Notes: a model not told the origin generated them from the sequence alone. Positions 8,000-20,873 are shown, numbered from the stretch's first letter. The stretch: 64,000 bases of DNA from CAVXHQ01 sp963761735 (GCA_963761735.1 CAVXHQ010000005.1:682001-746000), one strand, 5' to 3'. A program made the numbers and translations.

Positions 8000-9166
8000 A
8001 TGCCCACTGACGTGAACCTACCAGCCGACACGGTCCTCGCCAATGCCACTCTGGTGCTGGCGGACGAGACAATCACCGGCAGCATCCGCCTGTCGGCCGG
8101 TCTGATCGCCGACATTGACCACGGCGCACAGGTGCCGCCCGGTGCCATCGATTGCGGCGGCGATCACGTCGCCCCGGGCCTGATCGAGCTGCATACAGAC
8201 AACCTCGAGCGGCACCTGACACCGCGTCCCGGTGTCGACTGGCCGCGCCGCGCGGCGATCATCGCGCATGACCGCGAGATGGGCGGGGCGGGCATCACCA
8301 CCGTCTTCGACGCGATCCGTGTCGGCTCGATCGTGTCGGGCAGTTCCAAGAGGCGGCTTGCAAGATACGCGCGCAAGATGGCCGACGAGATTTCGGCGAT
8401 GCGGGCGGCGGGCGCGCTGGGCGTCAGCCACCACATCCACCTGCGGGCCGAAATCTGTTCGGAGACCCTGATCGAGGAGCTGGGCGAGTTTGGCGCCGAC
8501 GACCGGATCGGCATCCTGTCGCTGATGGATCACACGCCGGGACAACGACAATTCCGCGATATCGGCAAATTCGAGGATTACGTCTGTGGCAAGAATGGCC
8601 TGTCGCGCGAGGGGTTTGGCGCCTACGTCGATTTCCTGACCGGGTTGCACGCCCGCCTCGGGGCGCCGCACGAGGCCGCCGCGGTTGCCGCCGCCCACCG
8701 GTATGGCGCAACGCTGGCGAGCCACGACGACACCACGCCCCGGCAGGTGCGGACATCGCGGGCGCACGGCGTCAGCGTCGCCGAGTTTCCGACCACGACC
8801 GAGGCCGCCACGGCCTGCCGCGACGCGGATATAGCGGTGATAATGGGGGCGCCGAACCTGATGCGGGGCGGCTCGCATTCGGGCAATGTGGCGGCAGCGG
8901 ATCTTGCGGCGGCGGATCTCGTCGATATCCTGTCGTCCGACTATGTGCCCGCCGCCTTGCTGGGCGGCGCGCTGATCCTTGCGGATCTGTGGGACGACCT
9001 GCCGCGCGCCATCGCCACCGTCACCGCGACGCCCGCGCGCTCCGTCGGACTGACCGACCGTGGCACCCTTCGGCCCGGCAAGCGGGCGGATGTGCTGCGG
9101 TTCGGCACCGTCGGAGGCGTCCCGGTCGTGCGGGGCGTCTGGGCGGGTGGCTGTCAGATCGGCTGA
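8000..9166 (+). CDS. phnM: alpha-D-ribose 1-methylphosphonate 5-triphosphate diphosphatase
   Basis: A 388-residue amidohydrolase-superfamily enzyme of the PhnM type, which removes pyrophosphate from ribose 1-methylphosphonate 5-triphosphate in the carbon-phosphorus lyase pathway. Metal ligands are visible in GLIELHTDNLERH (about residues 59-71), in SHHIHLRAEI near residue 140, in SLMDHTPGQ and in LASHDDTT. A C-terminal PGKRADVLRF strand closes the barrel, as in the superfamily. No phnGHIJKL genes are in the window, so PhnM and DUF1045 form an isolated pair here. Confidence 0.93.
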   Translation: MPTDVNLPADTVLANATLVLADETITGSIRLSAGLIADIDHGAQVPPGAIDCGGDHVAPGLIELHTDNLERHLTPRPGVDWPRRAAIIAHDREMGGAGITTVFDAIRVGSIVSGSSKRRLARYARKMADEISAMRAAGALGVSHHIHLRAEICSETLIEELGEFGADDRIGILSLMDHTPGQRQFRDIGKFEDYVCGKNGLSREGFGAYVDFLTGLHARLGAPHEAAAVAAAHRYGATLASHDDTTPRQVRTSRAHGVSVAEFPTTTEAATACRDADIAVIMGAPNLMRGGSHSGNVAAADLAAADLVDILSSDYVPAALLGGALILADLWDDLPRAIATVTATPARSVGLTDRGTLRPGKRADVLRFGTVGGVPVVRGVWAGGCQIG

Positions 9167-9531
9167 GGCAACTGCTACAGCGCGTACGCCCGCCGCCCGC
9201 CTGCAGCCTGAAGCCCCGGGGCGCACCGGATGTATCCCGACCGATACCGGCAACCCGTCGGACACGGTCTGTCCAGACACGGGCGGCGAGGCCGTTTGGC
9301 TGGCAAGGATCCTTGGCTGACGCGCGCAAAATCCGGGCGCACCAGTTCGCACCGGCCCTGTTTGACCGAGGCAACCCCGTCCGATTCAGGGCCTCCTCCC
9401 CAGCCCCGGACCGCAGCCAGGAACGTCTCCCACGACTGCACCCGATCGGTCGCTTCGGGAAATGAGCAGGCAAGTCGTCGCCCGGCACGGTATTTGTCGC
9501 GGGGTCCCCGTATCTTCAGGAAAATAGTCAT
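9167..9531. other. gene-free stretch after phnM
   Basis: This stretch carries open frames on both strands, but none has a convincing ribosome site, composition or similarity. I see nothing definite in it. Confidence 0.35.
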
Positions 9532-9959
9532 TTGGCAAAGACCTTTCCGGAGCTTCTTCATCGGGTTCATGCCGCCACCAACCCTGTTATCGCGGGATGT
9601 TTGGCGATGCCCGAAAAGGTGCAGCCCGAGATTGTCGGGATCATCTCAGAACTTGCTCAAATGCACCGTGAGCATGCCCGGGCCCTGAATGCGCGCATCT
9701 CTGCGCCGGGCGGCAGCGGTGAGCACGACACCTCCATTCGGGTTACGGCCAACGCCGCGGTCGTCACGATGCGGGATCGGACGACCGGCCGCGACGAAGG
9801 AACGGCTCGATACCGTCGAGCGGGGGGGAAGGCGCTGCCTAATATCGATGACGGTGCCTGGATGGGGTGTGGCCCCAGGACGATCCGGTGACCGGCGCGC
9901 TGTCGGACAGGCAACACAAGGAGATCGATCTCCGGAGCCGGAACCTTGCGGACCGTTGA
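9532..9959 (+). pseudogene. degenerate small helical protein gene (DUF2383-like)
   Basis: The first 80 or so codons (TTG start, CAGGAA upstream) read as a helical-bundle protein: FPELLHRVHAATNPV, then ISELAQMHREHARALNARIS, then a Gly-Gly turn and VTMRD. After this the frame loses sense. A plausible C-terminal helix, DPVTGALSDRQHKEIDLRS, is readable about 90 bases later in another frame and ends at a TGA at 9957-9959. I read this as one gene with one or more frameshifts; resemblance to the DUF2383 four-helix family is weak and from memory. It could instead be an intact shorter protein. Confidence 0.4.
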
Positions 9960-10159
9960 CCTTCGGACGGGTGCTGCGCCGGTAACTTGAGGCACTCCGC
10001 CCTCGGCCCGGATCGGACTTCTGGCCGCAGCGCCGTTGCCGCATCCGGACTGCGGTTTGCCCAGGGTGCCGAAGCCCGGGATCGTCGCGGGGTTGGCAAT
10101 TATTGGCCGACGCGCATAGACAGGGGCAGACTGCCACCGCGGTCGGGCAGGGAGGCGCG

Positions 10160-11239
10160 ATGCAACCGGACAGACCGTCGGCCAGCCGGGTGTTTCAGAA
10201 CCTTGTTCTGACGACGCTGTTCGTGGTGCTGCTGGGGCATCTCCTTATCATCGGCAAATCGCTGCTGTTGCCGATCTTCGTGGCGGTGATCTCGGTTTAC
10301 GTGCTGGTCTCGGCCAGTGCCTGGCTTGGCCGCCAGCCCGGAACGCGGCATCTGCCGACATGGGCGCGGCGGGTGATCGTGCTGGCCGCCTTCATCCTTG
10401 CCATCGCGGTGCTGAGCGGCGTGATCATCCGCACCGCCGGGCAGGTCGTGGTTGAAATCCCGACCTATCAGCAAAACCTGAAGGTGTTGCTCGGCACCGT
10501 TCTGAACGTCGTCGGCGTCGAAATGCCGACCGACTGGAACGTCGTCTGGGAAAGCACCATCGGCCAGATCAACCTGCAAAGCGTGGCGGCGTCGGCCCTG
10601 GGATCGGCGGGCGCGCTGGGCGGCGTGGTGTTCCTCGTGGTGATCTATGCGGCGTTCCTGATGGGCGAACGCGGCGGTTTCGCCCACAAGATCGCCGTCG
10701 CCCTGCCGGGACAAAGCGGCGAGCACACGCAGGAGATCATCGCCAGCGTCAACGACCGCATCGGGGACTATCTGGCGGTGAAGACGCTGATCAATGTGAT
10801 CCTCGCCACGATTTCCTTTGCCGCCATGTGGCTGTTCGATGTGGATTTCGCCCTGTTCTGGGCGATCCTGATCGGGCTTTTGAACTATATCCCCTTCGTC
10901 GGCTCGCTGATCGGGGTGCTGTTTCCCGTGGCCCTGACGACTGCGCAGTTCGGCTCGGTCCGGATCACGCTGTCGGTGCTGGTGCTGCTGGCGTCGGCGC
11001 AGATCTGGGTCGGCAACGTTCTCGAGCCGAAGATGATCGGCAAGCGCGTCAACCTGTCGCCTTTCGTGGTGCTGGTGTCGCTGTCGTTGTGGACCTCGCT
11101 GTGGGGTGTGGCGGGCAGCATCCTCGCGATCCCGCTGACCTCGATCCTGGCCATCGTCGCCAGCCATTTCGATGCAACGCGGCCCATGGCCGTCCTTTTG
11201 GCCGACGATCCCGACCAGATTGCAAAGGTCCGGCACTGA
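10160..11239 (+). CDS. AI-2E family transporter (TqsA/PerM-like permease)
   Basis: A 359-residue polytopic inner-membrane protein of the AI-2E exporter/PerM family. Hydrophobic segments lie at about residues 12-52 and 68-92, with the rest of the membrane domain in the C-terminal half. The family signature is recognisable in LLNYIPFVGSLIG (near residue 250) and NVLEPKMIGKRVNLSPFVV (near residue 300). Members move autoinducer-2 or other small solutes; the substrate here is unknown. The ATG follows GGAGG by five bases, which decides the start. It stands alone, with a degenerate gene upstream. Confidence 0.88.
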   Translation: MQPDRPSASRVFQNLVLTTLFVVLLGHLLIIGKSLLLPIFVAVISVYVLVSASAWLGRQPGTRHLPTWARRVIVLAAFILAIAVLSGVIIRTAGQVVVEIPTYQQNLKVLLGTVLNVVGVEMPTDWNVVWESTIGQINLQSVAASALGSAGALGGVVFLVVIYAAFLMGERGGFAHKIAVALPGQSGEHTQEIIASVNDRIGDYLAVKTLINVILATISFAAMWLFDVDFALFWAILIGLLNYIPFVGSLIGVLFPVALTTAQFGSVRITLSVLVLLASAQIWVGNVLEPKMIGKRVNLSPFVVLVSLSLWTSLWGVAGSILAIPLTSILAIVASHFDATRPMAVLLADDPDQIAKVRH

Positions 11240-11610
11240 GGACAGCACGGCCTGACAGGGGACGGCGAAACGGCTCGGACCGGGCGCCCCGCCGGCGACG
11301 TGTGCCGATGCCAGCATCGCCGGCCCTCAACCCCGCGAACCGGGCGGCGCAGCCACAGAAGCGACGGCACCTGTCGATAAAGGACGACGTGATCGCCATC
11401 AACGAGGCCAAACGCCTGTTGCGCGAAACCCTCGATCTGCAGAACGTGCTGGTCGAGATGAAGATCCACCTCGGGAACCCAAACCGCCAGTCATGGCTGT
11501 CGACGGCTCGGACCTGCCCGACATCGCGCAGGCAGGTGCACGCGCCCGATCCGAAAGGCGGGGCCTTCCGGTCATCGCGCCTTGGCTGTGATCCGCGGCA
11601 ATCGCCGTCG
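11240..11610. other. intergenic, possible gene remnant
   Basis: There is no complete gene. On the plus strand at about 11370-11480 one frame reads KDDVIAINEAKRLLRETLD followed by LQNVLVEMKIHL, which looks like genuine amphipathic helix rather than a shadow, but it lacks a credible start and degrades afterwards. It may be a decayed or very short gene. Confidence 0.3.
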
Positions 11611-11793
11611 TTATCCCGCCTTTGCGGCGACGTGCGGCTTGCGGACGACGACGTACAGGATCAGGCCCACGACCGGCGCGATAAAGGTGATCACGCCCCA
11701 TCCCAGACCGTTCATCCCGCGTGCGCGGGCGTCATGGGAGATGACATAGCCGATGACGGCGAAGATGATGTAGAACGGCAGGAAAACGAGCAT
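11611..11793 (-). CDS. small two-helix membrane protein (PLDc_N-like)
   Basis: A 60-residue protein with two hydrophobic segments, FLPFYIIFAVIGYVIS at the N-terminus and GVITFIAPVVGLILYVVV near the C-terminus, joined by a short basic loop and ending in a Lys-containing tail. The pattern resembles small PLD N-terminal-like or phage-shock-type membrane proteins; the role is unknown. AAGGA stands about nine bases before the ATG. It lies just downstream of carB on the same strand, but after its stop-side gap, so coregulation is uncertain. Confidence 0.7.
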   Translation of the reverse strand: MLVFLPFYIIFAVIGYVISHDARARGMNGLGWGVITFIAPVVGLILYVVVRKPHVAAKAG

Positions 11794-11860
11794 GTGATTG
11801 ATCCTTGGGTTGTTGTTTCCCCGAGTCTAGCGCGCAAACATGACCTCGATATGGCGCGGA

Positions 11861-15313
<3,453 letters not shown>

Positions 15314-15499
15314 CGGGGCCCCCGGAGATGTGCAAAGTGTCTGCGTTATAGGGATGGCCCGCGCGGCGGCAACCCCCGCCGATTGCCGCGCCGGTGCATC
15401 GCCGGGCGCGACATCTGCGCGCGGGGCGGAACGGACGGCAGGCGGGCGGGTTTTGCCCTCGAACGTTCAAACCCACGATCCTGCACTAGGAGACATTCC

Positions 15500-16174
15500 A
15501 TGCCCGCCCAAGCCCTGCTTTTCGGCTCGATCGGCACGCTGGCCGAAACCCATGACATGCAGCGCCGCGCCTTCAATGCCGCTTTCGCCGACGCCGGTCT
15601 CGACTGGCACTGGGAGGGCGAGGCGTATCGCGACATGCTGCGCACCTCCGGCGGCAAGGCGCGGATCGCGTCCTATGCCGGGGCGCGGGGCGAAACGGTG
15701 GACGCAGGCGCGCTGCACGCCGCCAAGGTGCGTCATTTCGGGCGGATCATGGCGGACGAGGGGCTGACGCTGCGCCCCGGCGTGCGTGACCTGATCGACG
15801 ATTTCAAAAGCCGCGGCCTGCCCGTTGCGTTCGTGACCGGCACGGGCCGGGACCAGAGCACCGCGATGCTCGACAACCTCGGCGATGCGCTGAGGGCCGA
15901 CGAATTCGCCCTCGTCACCGACGTCACGAGCGTCGATGCCCCGAAACCCGCGGCGGATATCTGGCAGGTCGCCCTCACGGCCCTCCAGGTTGCGCCGCAG
16001 GACGCGCTTGCGATCGAGGACACGCCGATCTGCGCGCAAAGCTTGGTCGCGGCAGGCATCCCGACGGTCGGCTTTCCGGGCGAGGCCGCACGGGGACAGG
16101 CGTTTCCGGAAGGCGTGAGGGTGGTCGAGGCGCTGTCGCCCGAGATCCTCGATCAGGACGGACGCGCCGCCTGA
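15500..16174 (+). CDS. HAD-fold protein lacking catalytic aspartates (pseudophosphatase)
   Basis: A 224-residue CbbY/phosphoglucomutase-like HAD-superfamily protein with a cap domain after motif I. Motif II (FVTGTGRD), motif III (Lys in VDAPKPAADIW) and motif IV (AIEDTPICAQS) are intact. Motif I, normally DxDGT with the nucleophile and acid/base Asp, reads GSIGT at residues 9-13. The fold is therefore kept but ordinary phosphatase or mutase chemistry should be lost, pointing to a binding or regulatory role. AGGAGA precedes the ATG. It is encoded upstream of aspS in the same direction, 175 bases apart. Confidence 0.85.
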   Translation: MPAQALLFGSIGTLAETHDMQRRAFNAAFADAGLDWHWEGEAYRDMLRTSGGKARIASYAGARGETVDAGALHAAKVRHFGRIMADEGLTLRPGVRDLIDDFKSRGLPVAFVTGTGRDQSTAMLDNLGDALRADEFALVTDVTSVDAPKPAADIWQVALTALQVAPQDALAIEDTPICAQSLVAAGIPTVGFPGEAARGQAFPEGVRVVEALSPEILDQDGRAA

Positions 16175-16349
16175 ACGGGCACCGCACCTGCGGCCCTCAT
16201 AGCGCCCGGTTCACGTCGGGACGCGCCCGAAGAGGGACTGCATGCAATCCGCGTGCGGTCCCTTCGGCTTGCGTTCGGCGGCGCCACAGGTGTAACGCTG
16301 CGGGACCCCGAAAGACCGCCCCGCAAGACTGCCCCGAAGGACGCCCCAC

Positions 16350-18365
16350 ATGCACGCCTACCGCTCTCATACCTGCGCCACCCTGACATCCGCCGACGTC
16401 GGCGACACGGTCCGTCTTTCGGGCTGGGTGCACCGGGTGCGCGATCACGGCGGCGTGCTGTTCATCGACCTGCGCGACCACTACGGCATCACGCAGGTGA
16501 TCTGCGACCCCGACAGCCCGGTGTTTTCGGCCGTTGAAAAGGTGCGCGCCGAATGGTGCATCCGCATCGACGGCACGGTCAAGGCCCGCGACGCGGCCCT
16601 CGTGAATGCCAAACTGCCGACCGGCGAAATCGAGGTCTACGCCCGCGACCTCGAGGTGCTGGGGGCTGCCGCCGAATTGCCATTGCAGGTGTTCGGCGAG
16701 CAGGAATACCCCGAGGAAACCCGCCTGAAATACCGCTATCTCGATCTGCGGCGCGAGGCGATGCAGGACAACATGAAACTGCGCTCGGACGTGGTCCGCT
16801 CCATGCGCCAGCGCATGTGGGACATGGATTTCCGCGAGTTCCAGACGCCGATCATCACCGCCAGCAGCCCCGAAGGCGCGCGCGATTTCCTCGTGCCCTC
16901 ACGCCTGCATCCCGGCAAATTCTACGCCCTGCCGCAGGCGCCGCAGCAGTTCAAGCAGTTGCTGATGGTGTCCGGCTTCGACAAGTATTTCCAGATAGCG
17001 CCGTGTTTCCGCGACGAGGATCCCCGCGCCGACCGTTCGCCCACGGATTTCTACCAGCTCGATCTGGAGATGAGCTTCGTTACGCAGCAGGACGTGTTCG
17101 ACACGATCCAGCCGGTCATTCAGGGCATCTTCGAGGAGTTTGGCGGCGGCAAGACCGTCGACACGACGTGGGAGCAGATCTCTTTTGCGGACTCTGCCCT
17201 GTGGTACGGCACCGACAAGCCCGACCTGCGCAACCCGATCAGGATGCAGGTGGTGAGCGAGCATTTCGCCGGGTCAGGCTTCGCCATTTTTGCCTCGCTC
17301 CTCGAGCAGGACGGCACCGAAATCCGCGCCATCCCCGCGCCCGGCGGCGGTTCGCGCAAGTTCTGCGACCGGATGAATGCGTTTGCGCAGAAGGAAGGTC
17401 TGCCGGGGATGGGGTATATTTTCTGGCGGGAGAGAAATAAATATCGAGAAGATGAAGTAGCATTCTATGAAATGCTCCTAGCCGAAATACCACATATGAA
17501 TCGGCTTGGTTCCGATTACGCATTGTCTGAAAATTTCAACACTATTTGGGACCAGTCTCAAAGGATAAAGGGCGAGTGCTTCTCACCTGAGTGGTTGAAG
17601 AACGGTCTAAGCATGGTCATGGGCTATGGGACCGCTAGCGATGCCGAGAAGGCGAAAAAGTATGTTGCCATGTTCTTCGGCGACCACGAAGCCGCAGGCC
17701 CCCTCGCCAAGAATATCGGCCCCGAACGCACCGAGGAGATCCGCCAGCAACTCGGGCTGAACGTCGGCGACGCCGCCTTTTTCCTCGGCGGCCATCCCGC
17801 GAAATTCGAGGCCGTCGCAGGCCGCGCCCGCACCGAGATCGGCCGCGAGCTGAACCTCACCGACGAGAACCGCTTTGCCTTCGCTTGGATCGTCGATTTC
17901 CCGATGTACGAGCGCGACGACGACGGAAAAATCGACTTCTCCCACAACCCGTTCTCGATGCCGCAGGGCGGCATGGATGCCCTTACCGGCGATCCCGAAA
18001 ACATTCTCGGCTACCAATACGACCTCGCCTGCAATGGCTATGAGCTCATCTCGGGCGCGATCCGAAACCACCGCCCCGAAATCATGTTCAAGGCCTTCGA
18101 AATCGCGGGCTATGGCGCGGACGAGGTGCGCAAACGGTTCGGCGGCATGGTCAACGCCGTTCAATACGGCGCCCCGCCCCACGGCGGTTGTGCGGCGGGC
18201 ATCGACCGCATCGTCATGCTGCTGGCCAACGTCAGCAACATCCGTGAGGTCATCGCGTTCCCGATGAACCAGCGCGCCGAAGACCTGATGATGGGCGCGC
18301 CGTCAGAGCCGATCAACGAGCAGATGCGGGAACTGCGGCTGCGGGTTGTGCCGCCGGAAAGCTGA
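16350..18365 (+). CDS. aspS: aspartyl-tRNA synthetase with an 85-residue insertion
   Basis: A 671-residue class IIb AspRS that charges tRNA-Asp; bacterial members are usually near 590. The N-terminal OB anticodon-binding domain (about 1-110), class II motif 2 (FRDEDPRADRSPTDFYQLD) and motif 3 (APPHGGCAAGIDRIVMLL) are intact. Within the GAD insertion domain, between GYIFWRE (ending residue 361) and EAAGPLAKNIGPER (from 447), lies an in-frame segment of about 85 residues with no counterpart I recognise. Its DNA is about 42-43% GC at 17461-17580, far below the flanks, and uses rare A/T-ending codons. The active site lies outside the insertion, so the enzyme is probably functional. Confidence 0.93.
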   Translation: MHAYRSHTCATLTSADVGDTVRLSGWVHRVRDHGGVLFIDLRDHYGITQVICDPDSPVFSAVEKVRAEWCIRIDGTVKARDAALVNAKLPTGEIEVYARDLEVLGAAAELPLQVFGEQEYPEETRLKYRYLDLRREAMQDNMKLRSDVVRSMRQRMWDMDFREFQTPIITASSPEGARDFLVPSRLHPGKFYALPQAPQQFKQLLMVSGFDKYFQIAPCFRDEDPRADRSPTDFYQLDLEMSFVTQQDVFDTIQPVIQGIFEEFGGGKTVDTTWEQISFADSALWYGTDKPDLRNPIRMQVVSEHFAGSGFAIFASLLEQDGTEIRAIPAPGGGSRKFCDRMNAFAQKEGLPGMGYIFWRERNKYREDEVAFYEMLLAEIPHMNRLGSDYALSENFNTIWDQSQRIKGECFSPEWLKNGLSMVMGYGTASDAEKAKKYVAMFFGDHEAAGPLAKNIGPERTEEIRQQLGLNVGDAAFFLGGHPAKFEAVAGRARTEIGRELNLTDENRFAFAWIVDFPMYERDDDGKIDFSHNPFSMPQGGMDALTGDPENILGYQYDLACNGYELISGAIRNHRPEIMFKAFEIAGYGADEVRKRFGGMVNAVQYGAPPHGGCAAGIDRIVMLLANVSNIREVIAFPMNQRAEDLMMGAPSEPINEQMRELRLRVVPPES

Positions 18366-18617
18366 GCCGTTCCGGGGAGTGCCGTCTGACGTCACACTCG
18401 GGTCGGCTCTTGGCGTAGCCGCCGTCGTGCCCGCAACGATACGGGCGGCTTGGGCGTCGCTCTTTTAGGGATGGCGCGGTGTCGATTGATGTGCGGGATT
18501 GATTTCGGGGCTGTCTGAACACCGACGAAACCTAAGGTCGCAGATTGGCGAGTGTCCGTCTGCTGTAATTCCCGTGTGGGTACGCGCCTGTTCTGCGAAA
18601 AGGTGCTGTCACCCACT
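18366..18617. other. convergent intergenic region aspS/lepA
   Basis: This lies between the ends of aspS (+) and lepA (-). There is no gene. It contains an 8-base palindrome TGACGTCA near 18387 and sequence of mixed composition that may be a decayed interspersed repeat; nothing more can be assigned. Confidence 0.3.
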
Positions 18618-18658
18618 GGCTCTGAAAATGGACAGCCTAGCTGTCCATTTTCAGAGCC
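18618..18658. terminator. perfect 19-bp palindrome centred on the lepA stop codon
   Basis: Arms 18618-18636 (GGCTCTGAAAATGGACAGC) and 18640-18658 are exact reverse complements around a 3-base loop CTA. Read on the minus strand that loop is TAG, the lepA stop codon, and the right-hand arm encodes the last six LepA codons. An RNA from either direction would form a strong stem-loop, so it could terminate both convergent genes, though the T-tract on either side is weak. An inverted duplication or assembly fold-back is an alternative explanation. Confidence 0.75.
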
Positions 18659-20436
18659 GAAATAAACGCTTCTTGCGGGATCGTCACACTTCCGAACTGC
18701 CGCATCTTTTTCTTGCCCGCCTTCTGCTTGTCCAGCAGCTTGCGCTTGCGCGACGCGTCGCCGCCATAGCATTTCGCCGTCACGTCCTTGCGTAGGGCCG
18801 ACAGGGTTTCCGCGCGATCACCTTGCCGCCGATCGCCGCCTGTATCGGGATCTTGAACATATGGCGCGGGATCAGGTCCTTGAGCTTTTCGACCATCGCC
18901 CGCCCGCGCATTTCCGCGCGGTCCCGGTGCACCATCATCGACAGGGCGTCCACCGGTTCGTCGTTCACCAGCACCGACATCTTGACCAGCGCGTCCTCCT
19001 GATACCCCGTCAGCGCGTAGTCGAACGACGCATACCCTTTGGTAACGCTTTTCAGCCTATCGTAGAAATCGAAGACAACCTCGTTCAACGGAAGGTCATA
19101 GACAACCATCGCCCGCGATCCCGCGTAGGTCAGGTCAAGCTGCACACCGCGCCGGTCCTGACACAGCTTCAGCACGTCGCCCAGATATTCGTCTGGCACC
19201 AGAATGGTCGCCTTGATGCGCGGCTCCTGGATGTGGTCGACATAGGTCAGGTCCGGCATGTCGGCGGGGTTGTGCAACTCTTGCATCGTGCCGTCCTTCA
19301 TGTGGACGTGATAGACGACCGACGGTGCCGTGGTGATCAGGTCGATGTCGTACTCGCGCTCAAGCCGGTCGCGGATCACCTCGAGGTGCAGCAGCCCCAG
19401 AAACCCGCAGCGAAAGCCGAAGCCGAGGGCGGCAGACGTCTCCATCTCGAACGAAAACGAGGCGTCGTTCAGCGCCAGCTTTTCGATGGCATCGCGCAGA
19501 TCCTCGAACTCGTTGCTGTCCACCGGGAACAGCCCGCAGAACACCACCGGCTGGGCGGGCTTGAAACCGGGCAGCGGCTTGTCGATGCCCTTGCGTTCCG
19601 AGGTGATCGTGTCACCGACGCGCGTATCGCGCACCTGTTTGATTGACGCGGTGATGAACCCGATTTCGCCGGGGCCGAGCGAGCCCACATCCATCATCTG
19701 CGGCCGAAACACGCCGATCTTGTCGATCTGGTGCAGCGTCCCGTTGGACATGAATTTGACGCGGTCGTTGCGCTTCATCCGCCCGTCGATGACCCGCACC
19801 AGCACGATCACGCCCAGATAGCTGTCGTACCACGAATCCACCAGCATCGCCTTGAGCGGCGCCTCCGGATCTCCCTTGGGCGCGGGCAGGCGGTGGATGA
19901 TCGCCTCGAGCGTCTCAACGATGCCGACGCCTGTTTTGGCCGACACGCGGATTGCCTGGCTCGCGTCGATGCCGATCACATCCTCGATCTGGGCGGCAAC
20001 GGCATCGCAATCCGAGGCGGGCAGGTCGATCTTGTTGAGCACCGGGACGATCTCGTGGTCGGCGTCCAGCGCGTGATAGACGTTGGCCAGCGTCTGCGCC
20101 TCGACGCCCTGTGATGCTGTCCACCACCAGCAGCGACCCCTCGACGGCGCGCATCGACCGCGACACCTCGTAGGCGAAATCGACGTGGCCGGGGGTGTCG
20201 ATCAGGTTCAGCACATAGGTTTCGCCGTTCTGGGCGGTATAATCGATCCGAACGGTCTGCGCCTTGATGGTGATGCCGCGCTCGCGCTCGATGTCCATGC
20301 TGTCCAGCATCTGCGCCTTCATGTCGCGCAGGGCGACGGTGTTCGTCTCCTGGATCAGGCGGTCGGCGAGCGTGGATTTCCCGTGGTCGATATGCGCGAC
20401 GATGGAGAAATTACGGATGTGTGCAAGGTCTGTCAT
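18637..20436 (-). pseudogene. lepA: elongation factor 4 (LepA), two frameshifts
   Basis: LepA is a GTPase that binds ribosomes and promotes back-translocation or initiation. From ATG 20436 the sequence reads MTDLAHIRNFSIVAHIDHGKST with the G1 P-loop, then DTPGHVDF (G3); NKID (G4) follows after a shift. An extra base near 20115 (after VVDS) and a missing base near 18806 (before TLSALRKDV) break the frame; restoring both gives 599 residues ending in SALKMDS, the usual length. As in proC, the two errors compensate, so sequencing error or real inactivation cannot be separated. The gene ends inside the palindrome at 18618-18658. Confidence 0.88.
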
Positions 20437-20540
20437 GCCCCGGATATGCAGGGGTTTGCGCAGGCTGGCAAGAGCGGCGTGGAACCGATCTGCGGCACGC
20501 GGTTTGTCCCTTGAGAGGTACGTTTCGCAAGGAGGCAAGG

Positions 20541-20873
20541 ATGTCGGAGAAATCGCGCGATCAGATCTGGGACGAGTGGGACGACTGCGTCAACATGGCG
20601 CCGCAGGAACTCGAGGATTGGTTACGGACCGAGGAGAGCAAGTCGGTCGGCGACAGCGACAGTGGCGAGAGCACGGGGCATCGGTCGGGTCGGCGGATCG
20701 TCGATATCAAGCGGACCGACAAGGCCGACCTGTCGGACGCGGACTGGGAGCATATGGCAAAGGTCGTGGGGTACGTGAAGCGGCATCTGGCGCAGGGCGG
20801 GCCGAAAAGCGGGATCGTGGAGAGCGACTGGCGGTATTCGCTGATGAACTGGGGACACGATCCTTGTAAATGA
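20541..20873 (+). CDS. DUF3140 domain-containing protein
   Basis: A 110-residue acidic protein matching the DUF3140 family, sometimes annotated as DNA-binding. The family landmarks are WDEWDDCVNMAPQELEDWL at the N-terminus, GHRSGRRIVDI in the middle, DWEHMAKVVGYVKRHLAQ and the C-terminal WRYSLMNWGHDP. Function is unknown. The ATG follows GGAGG by six bases. It is divergent from lepA, with 104 bases between the two starts. Confidence 0.9.
   Translation: MSEKSRDQIWDEWDDCVNMAPQELEDWLRTEESKSVGDSDSGESTGHRSGRRIVDIKRTDKADLSDADWEHMAKVVGYVKRHLAQGGPKSGIVESDWRYSLMNWGHDPCK

Noticed and set aside
7282..9166. A complete C-P lyase operon
   Set aside because: Only phnM and DUF1045 are present; none of phnGHIJKL is in the window.
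17433..17687. Intein in aspS
   Set aside because: No N-terminal Cys/Ser splice residue, no C-terminal His-Asn, and no homing-endonuclease motif; at 85 residues it is too short.
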